Assembly (NCBI GenBank): GCA_025458525.1 | Contig: JALOSF010000008.1 | Span: forward strand, 1-51,435 | Source of the DNA: Cypionkella sp. | GTDB taxonomy: Bacteria > Pseudomonadota > Alphaproteobacteria > Rhodobacterales > Rhodobacteraceae | Direction of reading: 5' to 3' | Length of the DNA: 51,435 nucleotides | Shown here: positions 1 through 8,243 of the stretch, piece by piece | How the letters are laid out: every line of letters starts with the position of its first letter | How positions within the stretch are numbered: the first letter of the stretch is position 1 | Made by a program: the position numbers and the translations under genes | Notes under the pieces: generated by a model | Databases searched by the model: none | Seen by the model: the letters and a program-made list of their open reading frames with translations, nothing else | Told to the model about the DNA's origin: nothing

Positions 1-15
1 CCGCAGCGCCGCGCT

Positions 16-1059
16 GTGGCGCAATCTGAACCGCCGCTGGTCCGGCGCACCGAGGTCAAGAAGCTCATCAACGATCCAAAGGATGTCGTGGACGAGACCT
101 TGCAAGGGGCCTTAGCTGCCCATGAAGGCTTGATCGAAGCGGTGCCGGGAACCCCAAGGGCGGTTCGCGCAACGGTCGGCCCCAGTGCGGGCAAGGTTGC
201 CATCGTGATTGGCGGCGGCGCAGGGCATGAACCCGCGTTCTGGGGCTATGTCGGGCCGGGCCTTGCGGATGCGGCGGTCATCGGAAACATCTTTGCCTCA
301 CCGCCGCCAGACCCTATCGTTGCCGCAACCCGCGCTGTCGATGGCGGTGCGGGCGTGCTTTACATCTATGGCAACTTCACGGGCGACGTCATGAATTTTG
401 ACATGGCCGCCGAAATTCTTGAAGCCGAAGGTGTGACCATCCGGTCGATCGTGACGACAGATGACATCGCATCCTCGCCGATCGAGATGCAAGGCACGCG
501 GCGCGGTGTGGCGGGCAATGTCTTTACCTTCAAGATCGCCGGGGCCGCCGCGGCGCGGCGTATGCCGCTGGATGTGTGCGAGGCGCTTGCCCGTCATGCC
601 AATGCGCGCACCTATACGATGGGGCTTGCCCTGGAACCTTGCAGCTTGCCTGGAACCCGCAGACCGAGTTTCGACCTGGGCCCCCAGGATATGGAAATCG
701 GCGTCGGCGTTCACGGCGAACCGGGTGTGGAACGTCGTGGTCTGGAAACGGCCGACGCCTGCGCCGATCTGCTGCTTGACCGTATCCTTGCCGAATTGCC
801 CGGCGTTCCGGGCGATGACGTTGCCATCATGGTGAACTCGCTGGGCAGCACGCCGAATTACGAGCTTTACATCGTGCTCAGACGCGTGCGCCAAAGGCTC
901 AAAGCCCGGGGTCTTAGGGTGCATCGCAGTCTGGTTGGCGGATATTACACCTCGCTCGACATGGTGGGTGTGTCGCTTTCGCTGATGCATCTTGATGCCG
1001 AGTTGAAAGATCTTCTGGATGATCCCTGCCGCTCCGCCGCCTTGACGATGCCTCTGTGA
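16..1059 (+). CDS. Dihydroxyacetone kinase DhaK-domain protein (5' end uncertain)
   Basis: DhaK domains bind dihydroxyacetone or a related ketose (erythrulose in some tetritol pathways) covalently through a histidine so that it can be phosphorylated. Family marks are visible: KKLINDPKDVV near residue 15, the substrate loop GGGAGHEP at 67-74, and the covalent-binding histidine His233 in GVGVHGEPG. No DhaL (ATP-binding) domain follows, so the phosphoryl donor subunit, either DhaL or a PTS-type protein, must come from elsewhere, perhaps just left of the window. The frame is open to base 1 and no good ribosome site precedes the GTG at 16; the family normally starts close to KKLINDP, so the true start may be upstream. 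It converges on the aldA-like gene and probably closes an operon entering from the left. Family call is firm; substrate is inferred from the neighbouring four-carbon acid-sugar genes. Confidence 0.85.
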   Translation: MAQSEPPLVRRTEVKKLINDPKDVVDETLQGALAAHEGLIEAVPGTPRAVRATVGPSAGKVAIVIGGGAGHEPAFWGYVGPGLADAAVIGNIFASPPPDPIVAATRAVDGGAGVLYIYGNFTGDVMNFDMAAEILEAEGVTIRSIVTTDDIASSPIEMQGTRRGVAGNVFTFKIAGAAAARRMPLDVCEALARHANARTYTMGLALEPCSLPGTRRPSFDLGPQDMEIGVGVHGEPGVERRGLETADACADLLLDRILAELPGVPGDDVAIMVNSLGSTPNYELYIVLRRVRQRLKARGLRVHRSLVGGYYTSLDMVGVSLSLMHLDAELKDLLDDPCRSAALTMPL

Positions 1060-1156
1060 CCAAGCGCCTGCCGACATGGCTGCCGATCTTGCGCCGCGAA
1101 GGTTCCTGTCCCGCCACGGGTGTGACGGAACAGGGCCTTGCCGGGGCCGGTCTGGC

Positions 1157-2638
1157 CTAGCGGCCGTCCCATGGCATCAGTCCCACGGGAGAGCGGCCAG
1201 AGTAGTTGGCATAGACGGTTTTCTTGCGCAGATAGGCCTCCAGCCCGTGCACACCGTCATCCCCGCCCGGGCCGGAATTGCGATAGCCGGTGTGGTAGCC
1301 CTGAAGCGCCTCTGGCCCGATGCGGTTGATATAGACCTCGCCAAAACGCACATCCTGTATCGCGCGCATGATCCGCGCGAAATCATTGGTGAACAGATAG
1401 GCCGACAGGCCATAGCGGCTGTCGTTGGTGATGCGCAGCGCCTCGTCAAATGAACTGACGCGCATCACCGGCACGACCGGGCCAAAGATTTCGTCGCGCA
1501 TGATGGCCATGTCGGCGGTGACATCGCCCAGAACCGTCGGCATCAGCCAGTTGCCCCCGGCGACAGGGGGCGTTTTCGGGCGACCGCCCAGCAGCAGGGG
1601 CCGTGCGCCCTCGGCAATCGCGGCGGCGGTGATACGCTCGACCTTTTCCAGCTCCGCCGCCGACACCTTGGGGCCGATATCGGTGGACTCCAGCATCGGG
1701 TCGCCCACGTTCAGCGCCTGAGTGGCCGCGATGAACCGCTCGACAAAGGTGTCATAGACCGCGTCATGCACCAGCATCCGTTCGTTGCAGATGCAGACCT
1801 GACCGCAATTCATGAACCGCGAGGTGACGGCAGAGGCGACCGCCAGATCAAGGTCGGCATCCTCCATCACGATCAGCGGCGCCTTGCCGCCCAGTTCCAG
1901 CGACACTGGAACAAGATTGGCGGCGGCGGCAGACATGATCTTGCGCCCCGTTGGCACCGAGCCGGTCATGGTGACAAGGTCGATATCGGGGTGCGAGGTC
2001 AGCGCGGCCCCCACGGTCGCGCCCGACCCGGTGACGATGTTCACCACCCCGTCGGGCACGCCAGCCTCGGCAAAGAGCCGGGCCATGTAGAGGGCCGAGA
2101 GCGGCGTTTCCTCGTGCGGTTTCAACACGATGGCATTGCCCGCGATCATCGAGGGCGCGACCTTGCGGCTGACAAGCGCCGCCGGATAGTTCCACGGGAT
2201 GATCGCGGTGACCACGCCCACGGGCACGCGCTGGATCCAGATCTGTTCGCCGGGGGCGTCGGATGGCAGGATCTCGCCCTGAATGCGCCGGGCGAATTCG
2301 GCGAAATAGGTGAAGAATTCGGCCGCGCCGCCCACCTCGCCGCGGGCTTCCGATATGGTCTTGCCCTGTTCTTGCACCACAAGCCGCGCCAGCGGGTCGG
2401 CATGGTCGCGGATCAGTGCGGCGATCCGGTGCATGACCTGCCCGCGCTGCAAGGGCGACAGGGCGGCCCAGGCCGGTTGCGCCGCGCGGGCGGCGGCGAT
2501 GGCGGCCACCGCCTGATCGGGGCTGGCCTCGGGCACATGGGCGATCACCGACCCGTCGGTCGGATTGGTCACCGGGCGGGTGCCGTTATCGCCCGAAATC
2601 CAGCGTCCACCGACCCACATCTGGCTGAAATCCGTCAT
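1157..2638 (-). CDS. AldA-like NAD-dependent aldehyde dehydrogenase
   Basis: A 493-residue aldehyde dehydrogenase close to E. coli AldA (lactaldehyde/glycolaldehyde dehydrogenase), including the AldA-like C-terminus GYHTGYRNSGPGG followed by DDGVHGLEAYL. The catalytic glutamate lies in SLELGGK (Glu248), the nucleophile in GQVCICNER (Cys282), and the cofactor-binding region around IPWNYP (147-152). I take the start at 2638 because GGAG lies six bases upstream; an ATG at 2653 overlaps the stop of the PdxA-like gene but has a poorer ribosome site. It is the last gene of the minus-strand sugar operon. In this context it could oxidise an aldotetrose or glycolaldehyde to the acid; substrate is inference. 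The family is certain. Confidence 0.9.
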   Translation of the reverse strand: MTDFSQMWVGGRWISGDNGTRPVTNPTDGSVIAHVPEASPDQAVAAIAAARAAQPAWAALSPLQRGQVMHRIAALIRDHADPLARLVVQEQGKTISEARGEVGGAAEFFTYFAEFARRIQGEILPSDAPGEQIWIQRVPVGVVTAIIPWNYPAALVSRKVAPSMIAGNAIVLKPHEETPLSALYMARLFAEAGVPDGVVNIVTGSGATVGAALTSHPDIDLVTMTGSVPTGRKIMSAAAANLVPVSLELGGKAPLIVMEDADLDLAVASAVTSRFMNCGQVCICNERMLVHDAVYDTFVERFIAATQALNVGDPMLESTDIGPKVSAAELEKVERITAAAIAEGARPLLLGGRPKTPPVAGGNWLMPTVLGDVTADMAIMRDEIFGPVVPVMRVSSFDEALRITNDSRYGLSAYLFTNDFARIMRAIQDVRFGEVYINRIGPEALQGYHTGYRNSGPGGDDGVHGLEAYLRKKTVYANYSGRSPVGLMPWDGR

Positions 2639-2649
2639 GTCACTCTCCG

Positions 2650-3684
2650 TCATGGCTGCGCGCCCGAGGGGGCGGCAAGTTGCAAGGCATAGTCGATCGC
2701 CTCAATCAGGCTGGTCGCGTCGGCGATCCCCTGACCGGCGATGTCAAAGGCGGTTCCGTGATCCACCGAGGTGCGGATGATGGGCAGGCCCAGCGTCACA
2801 TTGACCCCGTTCAGCGCGGTCCAGCGCCCGGTGGCCGGATCGACCGAGAAGCCCAGAAGTTTCACCGGGATATGCCCCTGATCGTGATACATGGCGATCA
2901 CCGCGTCGTAATCGCCCGCGCGCATCTTGACGAAAACGGTGTCGCCGGGGATCGGGCCAAAGACCCGTTCGCCTTGCGCCACATAGCGACGGACGACGGG
3001 TTCGGTAATGTCGATGTCGTGACGGCCAAAGATGCCGCCCTCGCCCGCGTGCGGGTTCAGGGCTGCGACCGCGACGCGGGGCTGGGCGATGCCGATCTTG
3101 CGCAGCGTGGCCAGCGTCAGGTCGATCACGCGCGCGATGCGGTCGGCGGTGGCGCGGCCTGGCACTTCCTCCAGCGCGCAATGGGTGGTCACGTGGCTTA
3201 CGCGGAAGGGGCCATGCGCCAGCATCATCACGCTGCCCGCAACCCCGGTCAGATGGGCCAGCAATTCGGTATGGCCGGCAAAGTCATGGCCGGCCAGATG
3301 CATTGCCTCCTTGTTGAGGGGGGCGGTGACGATGCCCGCGATGCGGCCCTGCTGTGCGAGGCGGGTGGCGATGGCGACGGCCTGATAGGCCTGCTCGCCC
3401 GCGGCAGCGCTCAGGTCGCCCCAGTGGATATCATGCGCGGGCTTGGGTGTGGCAAGGATCGCCGCGCCGGTCAGGCCGGTCAGGTCGGCATCGACCACCT
3501 CTGGCGGCGGCGTCAGGCCCAAAACCCGACCGGCGCGGTTCAGCACGCCCGGATCCCCCACCAGCACCAGCGCAAGGTCCCGCGCGGCCAGCCTGTCCTT
3601 CAGCTGGTCAACGGCCTTGATCGCGATTTCGGGGCCAATGCCGGCCGGATCGCCGACCGTGATGGCGAGAAGGGGATGCGTCAC
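2650..3684 (-). CDS. pdxA2: PdxA2-type 4-phospho-tetronate dehydrogenase
   Basis: PdxA-family NAD-dependent dehydrogenase of 344 residues. The metal-binding histidines of PdxA are present as His168 (TTHCAL), His212 (NPHAGE) and His267 (YHDQGH), with the nucleotide-site start AITVGDPAGIGPE at 8-19. PdxA itself oxidises 4-phosphohydroxythreonine in vitamin B6 synthesis. Copies paired with DUF1537 kinases (PdxA2) instead oxidise D-threonate/D-erythronate 4-phosphate, giving dihydroxyacetone phosphate and CO2. A DUF1537 kinase lies at 8244-9260, so the catabolic role is preferred. GTG start at 3684 with GAGG five bases upstream, seven bases after the permease stop; an upstream ATG at 3723 would overlap the permease and lacks support. 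It cannot be excluded that it also serves pyridoxal phosphate synthesis. Confidence 0.85.
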   Translation of the reverse strand: MTHPLLAITVGDPAGIGPEIAIKAVDQLKDRLAARDLALVLVGDPGVLNRAGRVLGLTPPPEVVDADLTGLTGAAILATPKPAHDIHWGDLSAAAGEQAYQAVAIATRLAQQGRIAGIVTAPLNKEAMHLAGHDFAGHTELLAHLTGVAGSVMMLAHGPFRVSHVTTHCALEEVPGRATADRIARVIDLTLATLRKIGIAQPRVAVAALNPHAGEGGIFGRHDIDITEPVVRRYVAQGERVFGPIPGDTVFVKMRAGDYDAVIAMYHDQGHIPVKLLGFSVDPATGRWTALNGVNVTLGLPIIRTSVDHGTAFDIAGQGIADATSLIEAIDYALQLAAPSGAQP

Positions 3685-3691
3685 AATTGCC

Positions 3692-4672
3692 TCACTTGAT
3701 GACAGAGATTTTCGAACGATCAATGGTCAGGAACACCGCGACGATCAGGACAAGGCCCTTGAGGATGTTCTGCAAATAGGGGTCAACCCCTGTCATGTTC
3801 ATGCCGTTCGACAGGATGGCGATGATCAGCACGCCCAGAACCGTGCCGCGAATGCGCCCGATGCCGCCGGTCAGCGGCGTGCCCCCCACGACCACCGCCG
3901 CGATCACGTCAAGCTCCAGCCCCTGCGCCAGTTGCGCGGTGGCGGCCATCGTGCGCGCCGATTGCAGCAGGCCCGCAAGACCGCAGAGCGCCCCGCACAG
4001 CACGAAGACCCACAGCTTGACCCGGTTCACCCGGATGCCGGACAACAGCGCCACACGTTCGCCGCCGCCGACCGCGCGCACCTCGCGGCCAAAGACGGTG
4101 TGGTTGAAGATCACCGCCGCCACCACGGTCGCCGCGATGGCGATCAGCACGGCGTTGGGGATGCCAAGGCTGCGCCCGGTATAGATCAGCAGGAAATCGC
4201 GGTCGGTGATCGAGACGGGCGCGCCCTTGGTATACAGCAGCACAAGCCCGCGAAAGATCACCATGGTGCCCAGCGTGACGATGAAGGACGGGATCTTGCC
4301 ATAGGCAAACAGCATCCCGTTCAAGAGGCCGCACAGGACACCGACCCCGATGGCCGGCAGGATCACCCAGACGCCAAAGACCGGTGACAGGGCGGCCGCG
4401 GCCAGCGCCGACAGCGCCACCACCGACCCGACCGAAAGGTCGATCGACCCCGAGACGATGACAAAGGTCATCGCCACCGCCGCAACCAGAAGCACGGCAC
4501 TTTGTTGCAAGATGATGAGGCCGTTGTTCACCGTCAGAAAACGGTCCGACGTCAGCGCAAAGCCAAGGCAAAGCAAGAGCAGAAGGCCGACCGGAAACCA
4601 CACGCGGACCTGATCAAGCACCGACGTCTGCGCCCCTTTGGCGGTGGCGGTGGCCTGGTTCACATCATCCAT
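3692..4672 (-). CDS. CUT2-type sugar ABC transporter permease (RbsC-like)
   Basis: Integral inner-membrane permease of 326 residues with the RbsC-family signature VIVSGSIDLSVGS near 71-83 and about ten hydrophobic segments. It forms the homodimeric channel for the binding protein at 6225-7280 and the fused ATPase at 4660-6138. Its start overlaps the end of the ATPase gene by 13 bases and is preceded by GAGG, so translation is coupled. A GTG-initiated pdxA2 follows seven bases after its stop, tying transport and catabolism in one transcript. The family is clear. The transported sugar is not shown by sequence; a four-carbon sugar, polyol or acid is the contextual guess. Confidence 0.92.
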   Translation of the reverse strand: MDDVNQATATAKGAQTSVLDQVRVWFPVGLLLLLCLGFALTSDRFLTVNNGLIILQQSAVLLVAAVAMTFVIVSGSIDLSVGSVVALSALAAAALSPVFGVWVILPAIGVGVLCGLLNGMLFAYGKIPSFIVTLGTMVIFRGLVLLYTKGAPVSITDRDFLLIYTGRSLGIPNAVLIAIAATVVAAVIFNHTVFGREVRAVGGGERVALLSGIRVNRVKLWVFVLCGALCGLAGLLQSARTMAATAQLAQGLELDVIAAVVVGGTPLTGGIGRIRGTVLGVLIIAILSNGMNMTGVDPYLQNILKGLVLIVAVFLTIDRSKISVIK

Positions 4673-6138
4673 TTGACGACCTCTTCTTCATTCGGGTTCG
4701 CGCCATGATCGAACAGCTTTGCCACGCGCCCCTTGCGTGTGACCATCACCCGGTCCGACAGGCCCAGAAGTTCGGGCAGATCTTCAGACACCATCACGAC
4801 CGCAAGCCCATCTGCCGCCAGTTTGCGAATGACGCGGTAAATCTCGGCCTTGGCGCCGATGTCCACGCCGCGCGTCGGGTTGTCGAGCAAAAGCACAGCG
4901 GGCGCGGTCGCGAGGCATTTGCCCAGAACCACCTTTTGCATGTTGCCCCCCGACAGGGCACCGACCACGCTGTCCGGCCCCGATGTCTTGATCTGAAGCG
5001 CGTTGATCTGGTCCGCGGCCATCCTGGACATCCGTGACCGATCCGTAAGGACGCCGACACGCGCGGGCCGGGCGGCCAGCGTCAGATTTTCCAGGACCGA
5101 GAATTCGGTGATGACGCCCTCGCCGGTGCGATCGCCCGGCAGATGGGCGATGCGCGCCGCCAGCGCATCGGCGGGATGGGCGGGGCGGTAGGTCTGACCG
5201 TTCAGGTGCATGGACCCCCCGGCAAGGGGTTCGTCCCCGGCGAGGGCCGCAAGGATCGCCTCGCCCCCCGATCCTTTCAACCCGCCGATCCCGAGGATTT
5301 CGCCCGCCGCGACCGAAAGATCGACCGGCCCCACGCCTGACCGCGTGACCACGCCGCGCAGCTCCACCCGGGCGGGCCCGGCGGGGATGTTGCCGCGCGG
5401 CGGAAACAGCCCGCCGATCAGTTCGCGACCGACCATCAGTTCGGCAAGCCGGTCCTCGGTCATCTCGGCAGTTGGGAAGTCGCCCACCAGCGCACCGTCC
5501 TTCAGCACGATCAGGCGGTCAGAGATATCGAACACTTCGTGCATATGGTGCGAGACAAAGGCGATGCCGATCCCCTGTCCTTTCAACTCGCGGATCACCG
5601 CCATCAGGCGCTGCGCTTCGCCATGGTTCAGGAAGGCGGTGCTTTCGTCGAAAAATACAAACCTCGGGTTGGTGGCCAGCGCGCGGGCGACTTCGATGGT
5701 CTTGATCTGGCCCAGGTCGAGGCGGTGAATGTCGTCGGTCGCCCGGAAATCCGCGCCGATGCGGTCAAGGATGGCTTGGGCTGCGGCGTTCAGACGCTTC
5801 CAGTCGATCAGCCCGAAACGGCTGTAGTCGCGCAGATGGCTGAGCATCACATTCTCGGCGATGCCAAGGCTGCGGCTGACGTTGAGTTCCTGAAACACCA
5901 GCGCCACGCCTTGCCGCTCTGCCTCGCGCTGGGTTCGTGGGGCATAGGGCGCGCCGTCGAGTGTGGCCTCGCCCGCCGAGCGTGGATGCACTGCGGCAAG
6001 CACCTTGAGCAGGGTGGATTTGCCGGCGCCGTTTTCGCCCACCAGGGCCACCACCTCGGCGGTGCGGAAATCGGCCGAGACATCGCGCAGCGCCTGCGAG
6101 GCGCCGAAGCTCTTGCTGATGTTTCTGGCGGACAGCAC
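4660..6138 (-). CDS. CUT2-type sugar ABC transporter ATPase, two fused domains (RbsA-like)
   Basis: Fused tandem ATPase of about 492 residues. Domain 1 has an intact Walker A (GENGAGKST) and Walker B (FVFFDES) but a poor signature (LDLGQIKTIEVA). Domain 2 has an intact signature (LSGGNMQK), a degenerate Walker A region (GIGGLKGSGGEA) and a Walker B ending LLLDNPTRGVD, with Asn where the catalytic Glu is usual. One composite ATP site therefore looks active and the other inactive. I prefer GTG 6138, which has AAGG nine bases upstream and gives the usual N-terminus before SARNISKSFG; TTG 6144 or TTG 6177 are possible. A perfect hairpin separates it from the binding-protein gene upstream. Confidence 0.9.
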   Translation of the reverse strand: MLSARNISKSFGASQALRDVSADFRTAEVVALVGENGAGKSTLLKVLAAVHPRSAGEATLDGAPYAPRTQREAERQGVALVFQELNVSRSLGIAENVMLSHLRDYSRFGLIDWKRLNAAAQAILDRIGADFRATDDIHRLDLGQIKTIEVARALATNPRFVFFDESTAFLNHGEAQRLMAVIRELKGQGIGIAFVSHHMHEVFDISDRLIVLKDGALVGDFPTAEMTEDRLAELMVGRELIGGLFPPRGNIPAGPARVELRGVVTRSGVGPVDLSVAAGEILGIGGLKGSGGEAILAALAGDEPLAGGSMHLNGQTYRPAHPADALAARIAHLPGDRTGEGVITEFSVLENLTLAARPARVGVLTDRSRMSRMAADQINALQIKTSGPDSVVGALSGGNMQKVVLGKCLATAPAVLLLDNPTRGVDIGAKAEIYRVIRKLAADGLAVVMVSEDLPELLGLSDRVMVTRKGRVAKLFDHGANPNEEEVVKWMM

Positions 6139-6184
6139 GATCAAGGCCCTTCTGAATCTGGTCGGCGGACGGGTCAAGTGAAGG

Positions 6185-6211
6185 GGCGAAAGGCCAGCCC
6201 GGCCTTTCGCC
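6185..6211 (-). terminator. Perfect 11-bp hairpin between binding-protein and ATPase genes
   Basis: GGCGAAAGGCC (6185-6195) and its exact complement GGCCTTTCGCC (6201-6211) flank a 5-base loop, just after the binding-protein stop and 47 bases before the ATPase start. No U-run follows in the direction of transcription, so it is better read as a partial terminator or mRNA 3'-end protector. Such structures let binding protein be made in excess over membrane components. Confidence 0.75.
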
Positions 6212-6224
6212 TGGTCTGTGCAGG

Positions 6225-7280
6225 TCAGTTGCTGTAGCGCATCTCGAACACGGCCGTTTCAGCATCCGGGTTGTAGGTCTTGGACCGCGCCTTGAAGTCA
6301 TAGACCGGCACGCCGCCCGGGAAATCCGACCGGAATTGCGCCACACGATCCTGCGTGAGCGGCAAGAGGTCCAGCTTGACGTTGGCCACATCCGTCGGGA
6401 TCGGATGGCCGTTCAGGTGGTCATACATCAGCACCAGCGCAAAGCCGCCCTGCAACCAGTGGCCGCCGATATCGAACAGAAGTTCACCTTTCTCGACCGC
6501 GTCCACGTTTTCGGGGTTCAGGTCCATCGCGACCACCGGAATGTCGGTGCCCGGCGTCTTGCCCGCGCTGGTGATGGCCGCCATCACCCCGGTCGCCGTG
6601 CCGCCATTGGCCGCCCAGACGCCCTGAATGTTCGGGTTGCCCTGCCACAGGCTTTCGAACACGGTCTGCGATGTATCGCGCACGAAGTTGCCGTCCACCT
6701 CGCCCACCACGACCACATCGGGGTTGGCATCCAGCGCGTCCTGCAACCCGGCGCGGCGGTCGATGGCGACCGATGTGCCTGCGGTGCCGTTCACGACGGC
6801 GATGTATTTCTTGCCATCCGCCGCCGGCGTGATCGCGGCAAAGAGTGCCTCTGCCATCTGACGCCCGGCGTCACGGTCACTTGGCCCGACAAAGGCGAGG
6901 TAATTCGGAAACAGCGCATCCTGCGGCGGGAAATCGGCATAGCTGTCGGTCATGATGACCGGGATATTGGCATCGCGTGCCATCGTCAGCCCGGGCACGG
7001 CCGTGGCCCAGTAGGGCGTGAAGATGATGCCGTCAACGCCCTGCGCCACCAGATCCTCTAGCCCCTTGATCATCTGGTCGGGTTTGTTGTCGGCGTTGAG
7101 CACGACCAGATCGACGCCAAGCTCATCGGCGCCCTTCTGCATGAACTCCACATAGGAGTTCCAGAATTGCGCGTCGAGGGTGGGCACGATGACGCCGATG
7201 TCTGGATTTTCGGCCAGAGCCGTTGTGGCAGACAAAAGACCAAGGGCGCCGACGACGGCGCCTTTCAAAAACTTCCGCAT
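6225..7280 (-). CDS. Periplasmic sugar-binding protein of CUT2 ABC transporter (RbsB-like)
   Basis: 351-residue type I periplasmic binding protein with an N-terminal signal peptide (MRKFLKGAVVGALGLLSATTALA, hydrophobic core about residues 7-23). The mature start ENPDIGVIVPTLDAQFWNSY resembles RbsB-family sugar binders, and VDGIIFTPYW and NGGTATGVMAAI mark the two lobes. ATG at 7280 has a strong GGGAGG site seven bases upstream. First gene of the operon, divergent from the DeoR regulator. The rest of the operon (ATPase, permease, PdxA2-like, AldA-like) follows after a hairpin. Ligand unknown; a tetritol, tetrose or tetronate is inferred from neighbours. Confidence 0.92.
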   Translation of the reverse strand: MRKFLKGAVVGALGLLSATTALAENPDIGVIVPTLDAQFWNSYVEFMQKGADELGVDLVVLNADNKPDQMIKGLEDLVAQGVDGIIFTPYWATAVPGLTMARDANIPVIMTDSYADFPPQDALFPNYLAFVGPSDRDAGRQMAEALFAAITPAADGKKYIAVVNGTAGTSVAIDRRAGLQDALDANPDVVVVGEVDGNFVRDTSQTVFESLWQGNPNIQGVWAANGGTATGVMAAITSAGKTPGTDIPVVAMDLNPENVDAVEKGELLFDIGGHWLQGGFALVLMYDHLNGHPIPTDVANVKLDLLPLTQDRVAQFRSDFPGGVPVYDFKARSKTYNPDAETAVFEMRYSN

Positions 7281-7455
7281 GAGATCCTCCCAAATCCTGG
7301 ACGGCTATACGAAGGGTGATTCTGCCGTCACTTGGAAGAATATGGCAGATAGTGAAGCATTGTGGAAGATTTTCATGACGTCTTGAAGCATTCTGGAGGC
7401 TCTTGCAATAATTCGGCAGTGCGTCAGAATCCAAAAGGTGTTGGGAGGATTTGCC
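7281..7455. promoter_or_regulatory. Divergent promoter region with DeoR-type direct repeats
   Basis: 175-base AT-richer gap between the divergent binding-protein gene and deoR gene. It holds two near-identical 16-mers, TGAAGCATTGTGGAAG (7353-7368) and TGAAGCATTCTGGAGG (7384-7399), exactly 31 bases apart (about three helical turns). Repeated half-sites on one helix face are what DeoR-family tetramers bind. Assignment as operator is inference. Confidence 0.65.
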
Positions 7456-8235
7456 ATGTTGCCAGCGTTGCGGCGCGCACGGATCATCGAGCTTTTGCGG
7501 CGCAACGGTGCGGCGGGCCTGACAGAGATGTCGAAGGCCCTGAAGGTTTCGGTGTCCACGCTGCGGCGGGATGTCGATTATCTGTGCGATCAGGGCCATA
7601 TCCAGCGCACCCATGGCGGGGCGGTTCTGAATGCCGGAATGCGGGCCGGGATCGAGCTTGAGCGTGAAATCGCGTCGGAACTGGACAGCGGCGCCAAGGC
7701 CGCGATCGGGCAGCGCGCCGCCAGCCTGATCGTGCCGGGGCAGACCGTCCTGATCGACAGCGGCACAACGACCGCCGCCGCCGCGCGGGCCGCGCGCGAC
7801 CGGGGCATTCCCTTTACCGCCATGACCAATGACGTGTCGATCGCGACACTCCTGTCGGAAAGTCCGCTGATTCAGGTGCAGGTGACGGGGGGCATGATCC
7901 GGCCCGGAACCGGCACGCTTCTGGGCGCCGATGCGTTACAATCGGTGCGGCGCCTGCGGGCCGATCTGGCCTTCATCGGCGCGCATGCGCTGTCGGAAAG
8001 CGAGATGTCGGATACGTCGATCGAACTTGCCGAACTCAAGCGCAGTTTCCTTGCGGCGTCGGACAGGCCTGTCTTGCTGGCCGACAGCTCCAAGGTGTTC
8101 ACCCGCGCCTTTTGCAGCTTTGGCCGACTGGATGCGCTGCATTTGCTGATCACCGACTCGCGGGTGCAGCGGGATCACGTCGATGTGCTGACTGCGAACG
8201 GGGTGCGGGTAGACATCGTCCCGGTCGGGGCCTGA
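7456..8235 (+). CDS. DeoR-family transcriptional regulator
   Basis: 259-residue repressor-type regulator. The N-terminal winged helix-turn-helix carries the DeoR signature (VSTLRRDVDYL, then RTHGGAV) at about residues 25-55. The C-terminal sugar-phosphate sensor domain has IDSGTTTAAAA near 93 and the LADSSKVF motif near 202. DeoR proteins respond to phosphorylated sugar intermediates, fitting a neighbour set that makes tetronate phosphates. Start at 7456 has GGGAGG eight bases upstream; TTG 7438 lies before that site and is unlikely. It is divergent from the transporter operon and its stop is only eight bases from the stop of the convergent DUF1537 kinase gene. Confidence 0.93.
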   Translation: MLPALRRARIIELLRRNGAAGLTEMSKALKVSVSTLRRDVDYLCDQGHIQRTHGGAVLNAGMRAGIELEREIASELDSGAKAAIGQRAASLIVPGQTVLIDSGTTTAAAARAARDRGIPFTAMTNDVSIATLLSESPLIQVQVTGGMIRPGTGTLLGADALQSVRRLRADLAFIGAHALSESEMSDTSIELAELKRSFLAASDRPVLLADSSKVFTRAFCSFGRLDALHLLITDSRVQRDHVDVLTANGVRVDIVPVGA

Positions 8236-8243
8236 CGTCCGGC

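Noticed and set aside
1766-2692. Plus-strand frame of 308 codons
   Set aside because: Antisense shadow of the aldehyde dehydrogenase; rich in His, Arg and Asp without motif structure.
3443-4387. Plus-strand frame of 314 codons
   Set aside because: Antisense shadow of the CUT2 permease and PdxA-like genes.
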